A stretch of DNA of 64,000 nucleotides from Mycobacterium asiaticum (GTDB lineage: Bacteria; Actinomycetota; Actinomycetes; Mycobacteriales; Mycobacteriaceae). Position 1 is the stretch's first letter. Every line of letters begins with the position of its first letter. The translations under genes were made by a program, and so were the position numbers. The notes under the pieces were generated by a model. The model had not been told where the DNA came from. It was given only the letters and a program-made list of their open reading frames with translations, and ran no database searches. This document shows positions 52,750 through 61,497 of the stretch, in pieces. The stretch covers positions 144,415 to 208,414 of the forward strand of contig NZ_LZMH01000083.1 in the NCBI RefSeq assembly GCF_001673635.1. The letters run 5' to 3'.

Positions 52750-53169
52750 TTATTGCACCGTCACATTGGCGGTGAAGACGCATGTCGGCGCGGCGTCGCC
52801 CACGATGCTGCCGTAGCTGGCGACGATGGTCGTCTTGCCGCGGCGCAAGGTGGTGAACATCCAGACCTCGGTACCGGGGGCACCAACCCGGTCGGTGTCT
52901 GCGTGGATGTACTCGTGGCCGGTCTGCTTCAGGACGGTGGTGTCCGCGATCTTCGGGTCCGGTGTCCAGCGGTACGGGGTGCTGTGATTGGCTCCCAGCG
53001 AGACCTTCAGCGTCTCCCCGACCGCCAAGGTGACCTCGCGGCTGATGGCGCTCTGGTTCAGCACGTCGTCAATGGAGACCTCGACGCTCTTGGCCGCCCT
53101 CCCGTTCCCGCCCGAGCACCCCACCAGCAGTAGCAACGCTGCCGTCGACGCCAGCAACCTGACCTTCAT
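52750..53169 (-). CDS. chagasin-type (I42) protease-inhibitor-like lipoprotein
   Basis: 139 residues from ATG 53169 with a lipoprotein signal (VRLLASTAALLLLVGC|SG). The mature domain follows the chagasin/amoebiasin-like immunoglobulin fold: GANHSTPYRWTPD corresponds to the L2 NPTTGY loop, GAPGTEVWMFTTLRRGKTTI to the later L4/L6 loops. Family members inhibit papain-like cysteine proteases; here the L2 motif is changed, so inhibition is uncertain. A long in-frame extension upstream is a shadow of the DUF5685 gene. Confidence 0.83.
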   Translation of the reverse strand: MKVRLLASTAALLLLVGCSGGNGRAAKSVEVSIDDVLNQSAISREVTLAVGETLKVSLGANHSTPYRWTPDPKIADTTVLKQTGHEYIHADTDRVGAPGTEVWMFTTLRRGKTTIVASYGSIVGDAAPTCVFTANVTVQ

Positions 53170-53397
53170 CCCAGCACCATAGCCCCATGACCGCCGCCCG
53201 CCGAGACCTTCGGCAGCGCAATACAACTGGACTGCGCGGATGCGGCTCTGCGAGCGCACCGAGTGCGCCGAGCCCAGCATGCCGCGCGCGCTCAAACCCC
53301 TATCGGCACACCAACTTTCACCACCGGCCCACTCACCGCGCCACACCCGAACACCGATTTCGGCACACGTCAGCAAACCGTCCGGTAGCTTCAATGC

Positions 53398-54507
53398 GTG
53401 TTTGGCATCATTCGGCCGTGCCGGCATCGGCTCGGCGGCGAACTCAGCGCGGCCTGGCGAGCTCAATTGTGCGGCCTGTGCCTGGCGCTGCGCGACGACT
53501 ATGGGCAGGCCGCCCGGATCGCGACCAACTACGACGGCTTGATCGTCTCGCTTCTGGTCGAAGCGCAATCGGACAGTCAACCGACCCGCCGCACCGCCGG
53601 GCCGTGCCCACTTCGCGGCATGAAGCGCGCCGACGTGGCAACCGGCGAATGCGTTCGGCTGGCCGCCGTCGTGTCGCTGGCACTCGCCGCCGCCAAAGTC
53701 CGTGACCACGTGGACGACCATGACGGCCTGGTCGGGGTGGGCGCGGTACGGCCCGCGGCACGCCGCCTCGCCGAACGCTGGGTGCGCCGAGGCACCGATA
53801 CCGGCCACACGTTGGGCTTTGACGCCGGCGTGCTGATCGCGGCGATGGACCGCCAGACCGCATTGGAAGCCGCGGCCGGACCCGGCGGCTCGCTGCTCGA
53901 GGTGACCGAACCGACCGAGACGGCCGTGGCCGCGGCGTTCGCCCACACCGCGGTGCTGGCCGGTCGCCCGGCCAACACGGCGCCGCTGACCGAGATCGGC
54001 CAGCTGTTCGGGCGGGTCGCGCACCTGTTGGACGCGGTCGAGGACTATCACCACGACGTGGCGCACGGAAAGTGGAATCCGTTGGTTGCCACCGAAACGC
54101 CCGTCGCCCAGGTTCGGGCGCTGTGTGACGACGCGGTGCTCGGTATCGAACTGGCCCTCAACGACGTGGACTTCACCGATGGACGGCTACCCCGGCGACT
54201 GCTGACCAAGGAGCTGCGCCGCGCGGTATCCCGCACCTTCGGTGCCACCGCTCCCCGCGCCAACTACCCCGGTTCCGGCACTCCGCACGGCCAGCAGGAG
54301 GGCATCAATTTCGGCGATCAGGGGTTCGGCAGCTTCCCGGGCGCTCCCGGCGAGCTTCCGCCCGAGGTGCAGCCCAAGAAGGAAGGCTGCTGGAACACCT
54401 GCACCGATGCCTGCTGCTGCGACTGCGAGTGTGACTGCTGCTGTGACACCTGCTGTGAGGGCGACGGCTGCTGTTGCGACTGCGGTGACTGCTGCGACTG
54501 CTCGTAG
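53398..54507 (+). CDS. DUF5685 protein with 19-Cys metallothionein-like tail
   Basis: 369 residues from GTG 53398. The N-terminal ~290 are helical with conserved LCGLCLALRDDYG, GPCPLRGM, KVRDHVDDHDG and EDYHHDVAHGKWNPL, the last two acidic/His-rich and able to bind metal. After a Gly/Pro linker, residues 331-369 (54388-54504) contain 19 Cys in 39 residues in CCC, CC, CxC patterns with Asp/Glu/Gly between. Cys-rich tails are known in actinobacterial DUF5685 proteins but their role is not. Metal storage, or attachment to a metal or redox partner, is inference. Divergent from the chagasin-type lipoprotein across 228 bp. Confidence 0.86.
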   Translation: MFGIIRPCRHRLGGELSAAWRAQLCGLCLALRDDYGQAARIATNYDGLIVSLLVEAQSDSQPTRRTAGPCPLRGMKRADVATGECVRLAAVVSLALAAAKVRDHVDDHDGLVGVGAVRPAARRLAERWVRRGTDTGHTLGFDAGVLIAAMDRQTALEAAAGPGGSLLEVTEPTETAVAAAFAHTAVLAGRPANTAPLTEIGQLFGRVAHLLDAVEDYHHDVAHGKWNPLVATETPVAQVRALCDDAVLGIELALNDVDFTDGRLPRRLLTKELRRAVSRTFGATAPRANYPGSGTPHGQQEGINFGDQGFGSFPGAPGELPPEVQPKKEGCWNTCTDACCCDCECDCCCDTCCEGDGCCCDCGDCCDCS

Positions 54508-54541
54508 CGACACCACCTGACCGATAGGCAAAGATGGGCAC

Positions 54542-56134
54542 GTGTTTGCGCTCATCGTCATTGTTGCGCTGGTTACCACGGTGGTCCTGGGGACCATCCT
54601 GGGCCAGAAGTACCGCGTCGGTCCCCCCGTCCTGCTCATCTTCCTGGGTGCGCTGCTCGGCCTGATCCCGCGTTTCGGCAACATCCACATCCAGGGCGAG
54701 CTGGTGTTGTTGCTGTTCCTGCCCGCAATCCTGTACTGGGAGAGCCTGAACACCAGCTTCCGCGAGATCAAGGCCAACATCCGGGTGATCGTGATGACCA
54801 GTGTCGGCCTGGTGATCGCCACCGCGGTCGCGGTGTCGTGGACAGCGCGCGCGATGGGAATGGAGTCACACGCGGCCGCGGTCTTGGGTGCGGTGCTCTC
54901 CCCGACCGACGCCGCTGCCGTCGCCGGCCTCGCCAAAAAGCTGCCGCGACGCGCGCTGACCGTGTTACGCGGAGAGAGCCTCATCAACGACGGCACCGCG
55001 CTGGTGCTGTTCGGCGTGACCGTCTCCGTCGCCGTCGGTGGCAGCGCGGTCGGCCCGTTGGCGCTGACCGGGCGGTTCATCTATTCCTACCTGGGCGGCA
55101 TCGCGGCGGGCCTGATCGTCGGCGGCCTGGTCACCCTGTTGCGGCGCCGCATCGACGCGCCACTCGAAGAAGGCGCTTTGAGCCTGTTGACACCGTTCGC
55201 GGCGTTCCTGCTCGCCGAGGAATTCCACGCCAGCGGCGTGGTGGCGGTGCTGATCTCCGCGCTCGTGATCACCTACGTCAGCCCACGGGTGATTCGCGCC
55301 CGGTCCCGGTTGCAGTCGTTTGCGTTCTGGGACATCACGACGTTTCTGCTCAACGGCTCATTGTGGGTGTTCGTCGGGGTCAACATCCCGGCCGACATCC
55401 GCGGCATTGTCGGCGTGCACGGCGGCATTCGGCACGCCGTCTACATGGCCTTGGCCGTTACGGGCGTGGTGGTCCTTACCCGATTTGCGTGGGTCGAGCT
55501 CACTACCGTGCTGGGTCGCGCCATCGACAAGAGTCTGCGGCACCCGCCGACTCATGTGGATTTCCGGCAACGCTGCGTCACCAGCTGGGCCGGTTTCCGT
55601 GGAGCGGTGTCACTGGCGGCGGCGCTGGCCATACCCCTGGAAACACACACCGGTGCCCCGTTCCCCGACCGCAGCCTGATCATCTTCGTGGTCTCGGTCG
55701 TCATCCTGGTGACCGTCCTGGTACAGGGCAGCACGCTGCCGGCCGTCGTGCGGTGGGCCCACTTGCCCGAGGATGTCGCCCGCGCCGAGGAAGTACAGCT
55801 AGCCCGTGCCCGCGGCGCCGAAGCGGCGTTGGCGGCGCTGCCCGAGGTCGCGGCAGAACTCGGTGCGGGCCCCAAGATCTTGGCCCGGCTGCAAAAGGAG
55901 TACGAGGAGCACGCCATGCTCGTCGAGGCCGGTGCCGATGATTCGCCGAACAACCACTTGGCCGAAAAGGGTGACCTGATCCGGGAGATCCGGCTCCGGG
56001 TGCTGGACCGTAAACGCCAGGCCATCACCGAGCTTCGCGACCAGCGCCATATCGATGACATCGTGCTGCGGGAACTACAGTCCACCCTGGACCTGGAAGA
56101 GGTGCGGCTGCTGGGCCCCGCTGACGCAGGATAG
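54542..56134 (+). CDS. yjcE: Na+/H+ antiporter, CPA1/NhaP type (YjcE, Rv2287-like)
   Basis: 530 residues with about 12 membrane spans. Ion-site motifs: VLSPTDAAAVAGLAKKLP and RGESLINDGTALVLFG (Asp pair region of NhaP/NHE), plus SWAGFRGAVSLAAALAIP near TM11. The C-terminal ~130 residues are cytosolic and charged (AEEVQLARARGAEAALAAL; LRELQSTLDLEEVRL). GTG 54542 begins the first span directly. It restores synteny with the Rv2287-Rv2291 block. Confidence 0.93.
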   Translation: MFALIVIVALVTTVVLGTILGQKYRVGPPVLLIFLGALLGLIPRFGNIHIQGELVLLLFLPAILYWESLNTSFREIKANIRVIVMTSVGLVIATAVAVSWTARAMGMESHAAAVLGAVLSPTDAAAVAGLAKKLPRRALTVLRGESLINDGTALVLFGVTVSVAVGGSAVGPLALTGRFIYSYLGGIAAGLIVGGLVTLLRRRIDAPLEEGALSLLTPFAAFLLAEEFHASGVVAVLISALVITYVSPRVIRARSRLQSFAFWDITTFLLNGSLWVFVGVNIPADIRGIVGVHGGIRHAVYMALAVTGVVVLTRFAWVELTTVLGRAIDKSLRHPPTHVDFRQRCVTSWAGFRGAVSLAAALAIPLETHTGAPFPDRSLIIFVVSVVILVTVLVQGSTLPAVVRWAHLPEDVARAEEVQLARARGAEAALAALPEVAAELGAGPKILARLQKEYEEHAMLVEAGADDSPNNHLAEKGDLIREIRLRVLDRKRQAITELRDQRHIDDIVLRELQSTLDLEEVRLLGPADAG

Positions 56135-56149
56135 CTGCCTGCCAGGCAT

Positions 56150-56168
56150 TTTTGCCCGGTAGGCAAAA
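56150..56168. promoter_or_regulatory. TetR operator candidate
   Basis: TTTTGCC (56150-56156), 5-nt spacer CGGTA, GGCAAAA (56162-56168), perfect arms, 20 bp before the TetR gene start at 56189; the site sits where a promoter would be. Confidence 0.55.
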
Positions 56169-56188
56169 TCTGGCTATCGTGGTGCCCC

Positions 56189-56815
56189 GTGACCACTTTG
56201 GGGCTGCGGGAACGCAAAAAGGCCGACACCAGACGCGCCCTCAGTGACGCGGCGTTGCGGTTGGCGTTCGACCACGGTCTGGAGAACATCACCCGGGAGG
56301 ACATCGCCAACCTCGCCGGGGTGTCGCTGCGGACCTTCACCAACTACTTCGCCGGCAAATACGAGGCGCTGGCCTACCGGCAAACCGAACGGATGCGCCG
56401 CAGCGTCGCCGAACTGCGCCGCCGGCCCGCCGACGAACCGTTGTGGACCGCAATCACCAACGCCGTGCTGACGCCCCTGGAAGAGGACTTCGCCGAATTC
56501 GACGGTGAGGCGAACTGGTTGCCCAGCCGCCAGGAACTCGCCGAGGTCCGAAAGTTGTTGCTGAGCCCACAAATCCGCGATGCGGTGGCCAAAGACCTGT
56601 TCGACGGGTGGCTCGAGGCCATCGCCGAACGCACCGGCACCGACCCCCGGCGCGACATGTATCCGCGCCTGGTGGTCGCTGTCGTGCGTGCCGTCGGCGA
56701 CGCCGCGGCGGATGCCTATGTGGCGGCCGATCCTCCGGTTGCGATCACCACGCTGATCCGCGACGGACTGGCCGCCGTCGCCGCCGGTCTGCCCATGCCC
56801 GTCCGACGCTCATGA
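56189..56815 (+). CDS. TetR-family regulator
   Basis: 208 residues, HTH ITREDIANLAGVSLRTFTNYFAGKYEAL (~35-62), the AcrR type with NYF. GTG 56189. Its TGA (56813-56815) overlaps an ATG at 56812 (ATGA), the probable start of the FAD monooxygenase gene, so regulator and enzyme form an operon that the palindrome at 56150 could autoregulate. Confidence 0.88.
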   Translation: MTTLGLRERKKADTRRALSDAALRLAFDHGLENITREDIANLAGVSLRTFTNYFAGKYEALAYRQTERMRRSVAELRRRPADEPLWTAITNAVLTPLEEDFAEFDGEANWLPSRQELAEVRKLLLSPQIRDAVAKDLFDGWLEAIAERTGTDPRRDMYPRLVVAVVRAVGDAAADAYVAADPPVAITTLIRDGLAAVAAGLPMPVRRS

Positions 56816-58334
56816 CCGTCGAGAAAGCCCAGTCGTCATTTCCGGTGCCGGCCCCAACGGGCTGATGCTGGCCTGCGAGCTTGCGCTCACCGGTATCCGA
56901 CCGGTGGTGTTGGATCTGCTGCCCGGCCCGAGCTTGGAGCCCAAAGCCAACGGCCTTGTCGGCCAGGTCGTTCGGATGCTCGATCACCGGGGGCTGTACC
57001 AGACCTTCAGTGGTGAACCGGGCCCGCCGCAACCGAGCCTCGGCTGGATGTTTGCGGCGATGCCGCTGAGCTTTTCCGGCCTGGCCGACAACCCGATGTA
57101 CGCGCTGCGCATCTCTCAACCGCGGCTGGTGCGGTTACTGGAGAGGCGGGCGCGCGACCTGGGTGTCGATCTGCGCTGGGGGCATGAACTCACAGGCTTG
57201 CAGGCCGGACCGGACTCCGTTGCGGTGCGGGTCTCTTCACCCGAATGCAACTACACCATCGTCGCCGATCACCTGGTCGGCGCCGACGGCGGGCGCAGTC
57301 CGGTTCGCAAAGCGATGGGCATAGACTTCCCGGGCAGCACCTCACCCACCGTGGCCCGGCTCGCGCACGTGCACATCCCCGAGGGGCTGCGGGACGGGCA
57401 CGGCGGCCTGGAAATCCCCGGCTTCGGCAGACTCGGTTTCGGCCATACCCGTTTGGATCGGGGCGGGTTGATATACGCGGAGTTCGAACCGGGTAGGCCG
57501 TTGTTCGGCACGTTCGAAGTCGGCCCGCCCGTTGAGAACACCCCGATGACGGTGGCCGAACTACGGGAGAGCGCACGACGAGTGCTGGGTGTCGATCTGC
57601 CGATCAACGAACCCAAAGGTGATGGACCACATGCCCTTCGGCGGCTCAACGGGTGGAACACCCGTCAGGCCGAGCGCTACCGGGACGGTCGCGTGCTGCT
57701 GTTGGGCGACGCCGCCCATGTGCACAGCGCGATCGGCGGACCGGGCCTGAATCTCGGCCTGCAGGACGCGGTGAACCTCGGCTGGAAGCTGGCCGCGGAG
57801 ATCCACGGGTGGGCACCGCCGGGGCTGCTCGACACCTACCAGTCCGAGCGCTACCCGGTCGGGCAGCGGGTGATGATGCATTCGCTGGCGCAGACCGCGC
57901 TGATGGCGCCGGGGCCGGAGGTGGGTGCGCTGCGCGAATTGTTGGGTGAACTGTTCAGCATGCCAACGGTGTTGCGGCACATGGCCAACCTGCTGGCAGG
58001 CTCGGACGTCCGCTACGACGTCGGCGATGACCATCCCCTGGCCGGGCGCCTGGTTCCCGACCTGACGCTGGATGGTGGCCGGCGGGTCGCCGATCTGTTG
58101 CATCAGGGGCGCGCGGTGTTGCTCGACCTGTGCGGTGGTGGCGCCGCGGTGGCGGCCGCCGGGTGGTCTCACCGGGTGGAAATAGTGCGTGGCGCGATCG
58201 CCGAACCAGCCGCCGCGGCGATGTTGATCCGGCCCGACGGTTATGTCGCCTGGGCCGCCGACGAATTCAGTGGCTCCGCGGAACAGAATCTGCAATTGTC
58301 GCTGCGGCGCTGGTCTGGCCACCCCGACGACTAA
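56812..58334 (+). CDS. FAD-dependent aromatic monooxygenase (PheA/TetX type), frameshifted near its start
   Basis: UbiH/PheA-type hydroxylase of ~506 residues if repaired. Domains: FAD GxGxxG (VVISGAGPNGLMLACELALTG), DHLVGADGGRSPVRK (DG motif), and LLLGDAAHVHSAIGGPGLNLGLQDAVNLGWKL (GD motif), with a thioredoxin-like C-terminus. The main frame has no start codon before ATG 56865, which would cut off the FAD loop. The coupled ATG 56812 (MTVEKA) is in another frame; adding one C to the CCC at 56828-56830 joins them as MTVEKAPVVISGAG. Undercall or real mutation cannot be told apart here. Confidence 0.84.
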
Positions 58335-59581
58335 CCGGTGCTACAGGGAAGCCGTTTGATCCCATGGAAGAACGACGACCGCAGCCGGTCCGGCGGTCCG
58401 GTGACGGTGAGTTCCGGCACGTTCGGATACAGCTCCTCCAGCAGCACACGTAACTCGAGCCGGGCCAATTGGGCGCCGAGACAGAAGTGCACGCCGCCGC
58501 CCCCGAACGCGGCATGCCCGGCGTCGGTGCGGGTCACGTCGAACTGATCGGCCTCCTCGAACACCTCCTCGTCACGGTTGGCCGAAAGGTAGTGCATCAG
58601 CACCCAATCCCCGGCGGGTATCCGCTGCCCGCGGATGTCGACGTCGCGGGTGACGGTGCGCCGGAAGTGCATCACCGGCGTCGCCCAGCGCAGCAATTCC
58701 TCCACCGCGGGCTTGACGGCGTCGCGGTCCGCGGACAGCAGTGCCCGTTGTTCGGGGTGTTCCGAGAGCGCCAAGATGCCGTGGCTCAGCGTGTTTCGCG
58801 TCGTTTCGTTGCCGGCAATCGCCAGCAGCAGGAAGAATTCGTTGAGCTGGTCGCGGTTGAGTTTTTCGCCGTCGACCTCAGCGGCCAGCAGTGCGGACAG
58901 GATGTCGTCGGTCAGGCCGTGCTTACGTCGCCGCGCGACGAGTTCGTTGCAGTAGGAGAACATCTCGGCCGCCGCCTGCCCGAGCGCTTCGGGTGTGGGC
59001 GCGTAGTCGGGATCCTCGATGCCCAGGGTTCCGATCGCATTGCTCCAGCGGAACACCTCCAGCCGGTCTTCGGCCGGCACGCCGAGCACGTCGGCGATGA
59101 CCTGCAGCGACATCTCCGCAGAAATGTCGGGCACCGCGTCGAACTCACCTTTGTCCTTGATGTCGGCGACGATCCTGCGGGCCACCTGTCGCATGTGGGG
59201 TTCCAGGCGCAGCACGTTGCGGGCGGTGAAGCCCTGGTTGATCAGCTTGCGGTAGTGCACATGCCGCGGCGGGTCGATACCCGGCAGCATCGCCGAGGTG
59301 GGGCCGGCCGCGACCTCGACGAGGGTGTTGCCCCTGCTGCTGGTGAAGGTATCCGTGTCGCGGCTGACCAGTCGCACGTCGGCGTGCTTGGTCAATAGCC
59401 ACGCACGGGGCAGTCCGGACATCTGCACCGGGTGCACGGGGGCGTCCGCGCGCAGTCTGGCGAGCGCGTCGAACGGGGCACCCACCACGAATGTGTCGGG
59501 ATCCAGGACGGCCGCGGCGTCTCGATCGGCCTGGCTGTCCTGGTTTTCGACCACCAGCGAACCCAGTCTCGGAACGGTCAT
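58331..59581 (-). CDS. cytochrome P450 (subfamily not assigned)
   Basis: 416 residues. I-helix LLLAIAGNETTRNTLSHG, ExxR in EELLRWATPV, haem loop AFGGGGVHFCLGAQLAR. AGNETT with FGGGGxHFCLG is shared with the CYP124/125/142 type, suggesting a lipid or sterol-like substrate (inference). ATG 59581 overlaps the TetR TGA (ATGA); an upstream in-frame extension covers the TetR gene and is rejected. Its 3' end overlaps the convergent FAD monooxygenase by 4 bp. Confidence 0.92.
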   Translation of the reverse strand: MTVPRLGSLVVENQDSQADRDAAAVLDPDTFVVGAPFDALARLRADAPVHPVQMSGLPRAWLLTKHADVRLVSRDTDTFTSSRGNTLVEVAAGPTSAMLPGIDPPRHVHYRKLINQGFTARNVLRLEPHMRQVARRIVADIKDKGEFDAVPDISAEMSLQVIADVLGVPAEDRLEVFRWSNAIGTLGIEDPDYAPTPEALGQAAAEMFSYCNELVARRRKHGLTDDILSALLAAEVDGEKLNRDQLNEFFLLLAIAGNETTRNTLSHGILALSEHPEQRALLSADRDAVKPAVEELLRWATPVMHFRRTVTRDVDIRGQRIPAGDWVLMHYLSANRDEEVFEEADQFDVTRTDAGHAAFGGGGVHFCLGAQLARLELRVLLEELYPNVPELTVTGPPDRLRSSFFHGIKRLPCSTG

Positions 59582-60126
59582 GACTCCCCCTCTGATGCCT
59601 TGATACCGGCGATGACCACATCCAGACCGGCACGGAACCGCCTGCTGGAATCGCGCTGACCGCGCGCCTCCGCCAAGCTCACCGAGCCCAGCAGGTAGGT
59701 GTACAGCACCGTGTGTGCGGCGGCGGCAGCTGCTTTGGTGAGCCCGGCCTCGGCGAGCAATGCACGGCTGAGCCGATCGAGCCGACGGGCGCGCTCCCCG
59801 CCGGCGCCCGTCTGCAGAATCCCCGCCACACCCGGCACACTGAGGATGACTTCGCGTGCCGCGCAATATAGTTCGACAAGCCGGGCATCCCAGGGCCCGG
59901 CAGCCGGGACTGGAATGTCGGCCAGCACCGATTCGGCGAGCAGATCCAGAGCCGCTTGCTTTCCGGGTACGTGGTAGTACACCGATGGTGCCGCGGCGCC
60001 CAGTTCGGCGGCCAACTCCCGCATCGTCACCCGCTGCACGCCGCTGCGCCGCGCCAGCTCGCGCAGCGCGGACACCACTCGGGCGCGGTCCAGCTCGCCG
60101 TATGCCCGGCGGACCGAGCTCGTCAT
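59578..60126 (-). CDS. TetR-family regulator coupled to P450
   Basis: 182 residues from ATG 60126. HTH VTMRELAAELGAAAPSVYYHVPGKQAALDLLAE (~33-65), the TetR class with YYHVPGK. The P450 start overlaps its stop. It is divergent from the luciferase-like gene across 46 bp containing repeated TTCGAAT-type half-sites, so it probably controls both the P450 and the luciferase-like enzyme. Confidence 0.87.
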   Translation of the reverse strand: MTSSVRRAYGELDRARVVSALRELARRSGVQRVTMRELAAELGAAAPSVYYHVPGKQAALDLLAESVLADIPVPAAGPWDARLVELYCAAREVILSVPGVAGILQTGAGGERARRLDRLSRALLAEAGLTKAAAAAAHTVLYTYLLGSVSLAEARGQRDSSRRFRAGLDVVIAGIKASEGES

Positions 60127-60172
60127 TCGAGCCACGTTCGAATCAATTCGAGCACTGTTAGAATCTAGCGCG
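60127..60172. promoter_or_regulatory. divergent TetR/LLM promoter with TCGAAT half-sites
   Basis: ATTCGA at 60125-60130, TTCGAAT at 60137-60143 and ATTCGA at 60146-60151 alternate in orientation. TAGAAT (60159-60164) is a TANNNT -10 box ending 8 nt before the ATG at 60173, with no ribosome site, so the rightward mRNA has almost no leader or none. Confidence 0.5.
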
Positions 60173-61030
60173 ATGAGCATCTCGGCGGCAAAGCTGTCCA
60201 TCTCGACGCCCGTGCTGACCATGTTCCCCGGCGTCAGCGCCGATTGGGAGATCGATGCCACGATCGAGGACGTCGCCACGATTGCCGAGTCCGCTGACCG
60301 CCTCGGTTACCACCACCTGACCTGCAGCGAGCACATCGCGCTGCCCGCCGGCGAGCGGGGCCGCCGCGGGACCCGCTATTGGGATCCACTGGCGACATTC
60401 GGGTATCTCGCCGCCCGGACACACCGAATCCGGTTGGCCACCAACGTCTTGGTGCTGGGCTATCACCATCCGCTGGAGATCGCCAAGCGTTACGGCACCC
60501 TGGACAGGATCAGCAACGGCAGGCTCGTCCTCGGTGTCGGCGTCGGGTCGCTCAAAGAAGAGTTCGACCTCATCGGTGCGCCGTTCGAGGATCGCGGACC
60601 GCGCGGTGATGACGCCCTGCGGGCGCTGCGTGCGGCTCTGTCGTCACCCGAACCGGCTTACCGCGGTGAGTTCTATTCGTTCGGCGGCATGGTCGTCGAC
60701 CCGAGCGCGGTACAGGAGCACCTTCCCATCTGGGTCGGCGGCCGCACGCTGCGCTCGCTACGTCGAGCGGTCACATTGGCCGACGGCTGGGCACCCTTCA
60801 GTGTGTCTTTGGAGCAGGCACGAGAGTGGTTGGGCCGCTTCGATATTCCACCTGGTTTCGAGGTGATACTCGGCGCCCCAGGCCGTGTGGCCCCGCTCGA
60901 GGAGCCGGACCGCGCCCGCCATCTCATCGGTGAAGCGCTCGAACATGGCGCCACCAGAGTCGGCGTCACCCTGGCTCACACGTCCCTCCAGCATTACCTG
61001 GAGGGGCTCCAAGCGCTGGTGGAGTTGTGA
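60173..61030 (+). CDS. luciferase-like (LLM) F420-dependent oxidoreductase
   Basis: 285 residues of the bacterial luciferase-like TIM barrel. Signatures: SADRLGYHHLTCSEHIALP, IRLATNVLVLGYHHPLEIAKRYGTLDRISNGRLVLGVGVGSLKEEF, and IWVGGRTLRSLRRAV. The pattern fits the TIGR03619-type F420 group common in mycobacteria. It is regulated in all likelihood by the divergent TetR, together with the P450, suggesting a two-step oxidation/reduction of one substrate (inference). Confidence 0.87.
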   Translation: MSISAAKLSISTPVLTMFPGVSADWEIDATIEDVATIAESADRLGYHHLTCSEHIALPAGERGRRGTRYWDPLATFGYLAARTHRIRLATNVLVLGYHHPLEIAKRYGTLDRISNGRLVLGVGVGSLKEEFDLIGAPFEDRGPRGDDALRALRAALSSPEPAYRGEFYSFGGMVVDPSAVQEHLPIWVGGRTLRSLRRAVTLADGWAPFSVSLEQAREWLGRFDIPPGFEVILGAPGRVAPLEEPDRARHLIGEALEHGATRVGVTLAHTSLQHYLEGLQALVEL

Positions 61031-61031
61031 T

Positions 61032-61490
61032 TCAGAGGGCGCCGGCCGCCCAGGTACCGGCCGGGTAGGGCGGTACCCGCCCGGCCAGGACACCGTCGGT
61101 GAAGGTGCACAGCGCGTCGGAAACGGTTCCGGCGTCGGCAAGTACGATCGCCGGCCCGTTGGACGGCGCCCGCGCGACCACGGCCTGCCAGAAGTAGCCC
61201 ACGCCGCCGTGCTCGTACCAGACGAACCAGTCATCCCCGTGGCTGCCGGCCCGAATCAGGCGCCGGAAGGGCAGATCCGGGTCATCGACCGAATCCGTCT
61301 TGTTGAACGGCGCACCGATGTCGGCAATTGCCGGGAGTAGTTTGCTTAGTTCGGTTGGCAATTGGCTCAGGTTCTGCACTTCCCGCACCGGTGTCTTCAG
61401 GGTGCAGTTCGTGTCGGGTAGCGCCGCAGCTGGGATTGCGGTCAGGAGGCTGAGAACCAGCGCGCACGTGATCAGGTAGATGATCGGCAC
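61032..61490 (-). CDS. secreted protein of unknown function
   Basis: 152 residues with a Sec signal (PIIYLITCALVLSLLTAIPAAA|LPDTNC). The mature domain has two Cys (TNCTLKTP, DALCTFTDG) and an aromatic stretch (DDWFVWYEHGGVGYFWQAVV). Seven bp after the DapB-like gene on the same strand, so likely cotranscribed. It converges on the LLM gene with a 1-bp gap. No known family recognised. Confidence 0.8.
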   Translation of the reverse strand: MPIIYLITCALVLSLLTAIPAAALPDTNCTLKTPVREVQNLSQLPTELSKLLPAIADIGAPFNKTDSVDDPDLPFRRLIRAGSHGDDWFVWYEHGGVGYFWQAVVARAPSNGPAIVLADAGTVSDALCTFTDGVLAGRVPPYPAGTWAAGAL

Positions 61491-61497
61491 TGTCTTC

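Noticed and set aside
53187..53705. Plus-strand 172-codon frame before and across the DUF5685 start
   Set aside because: Arg/Pro-rich shadow of the DUF5685 gene with no recognisable domain.
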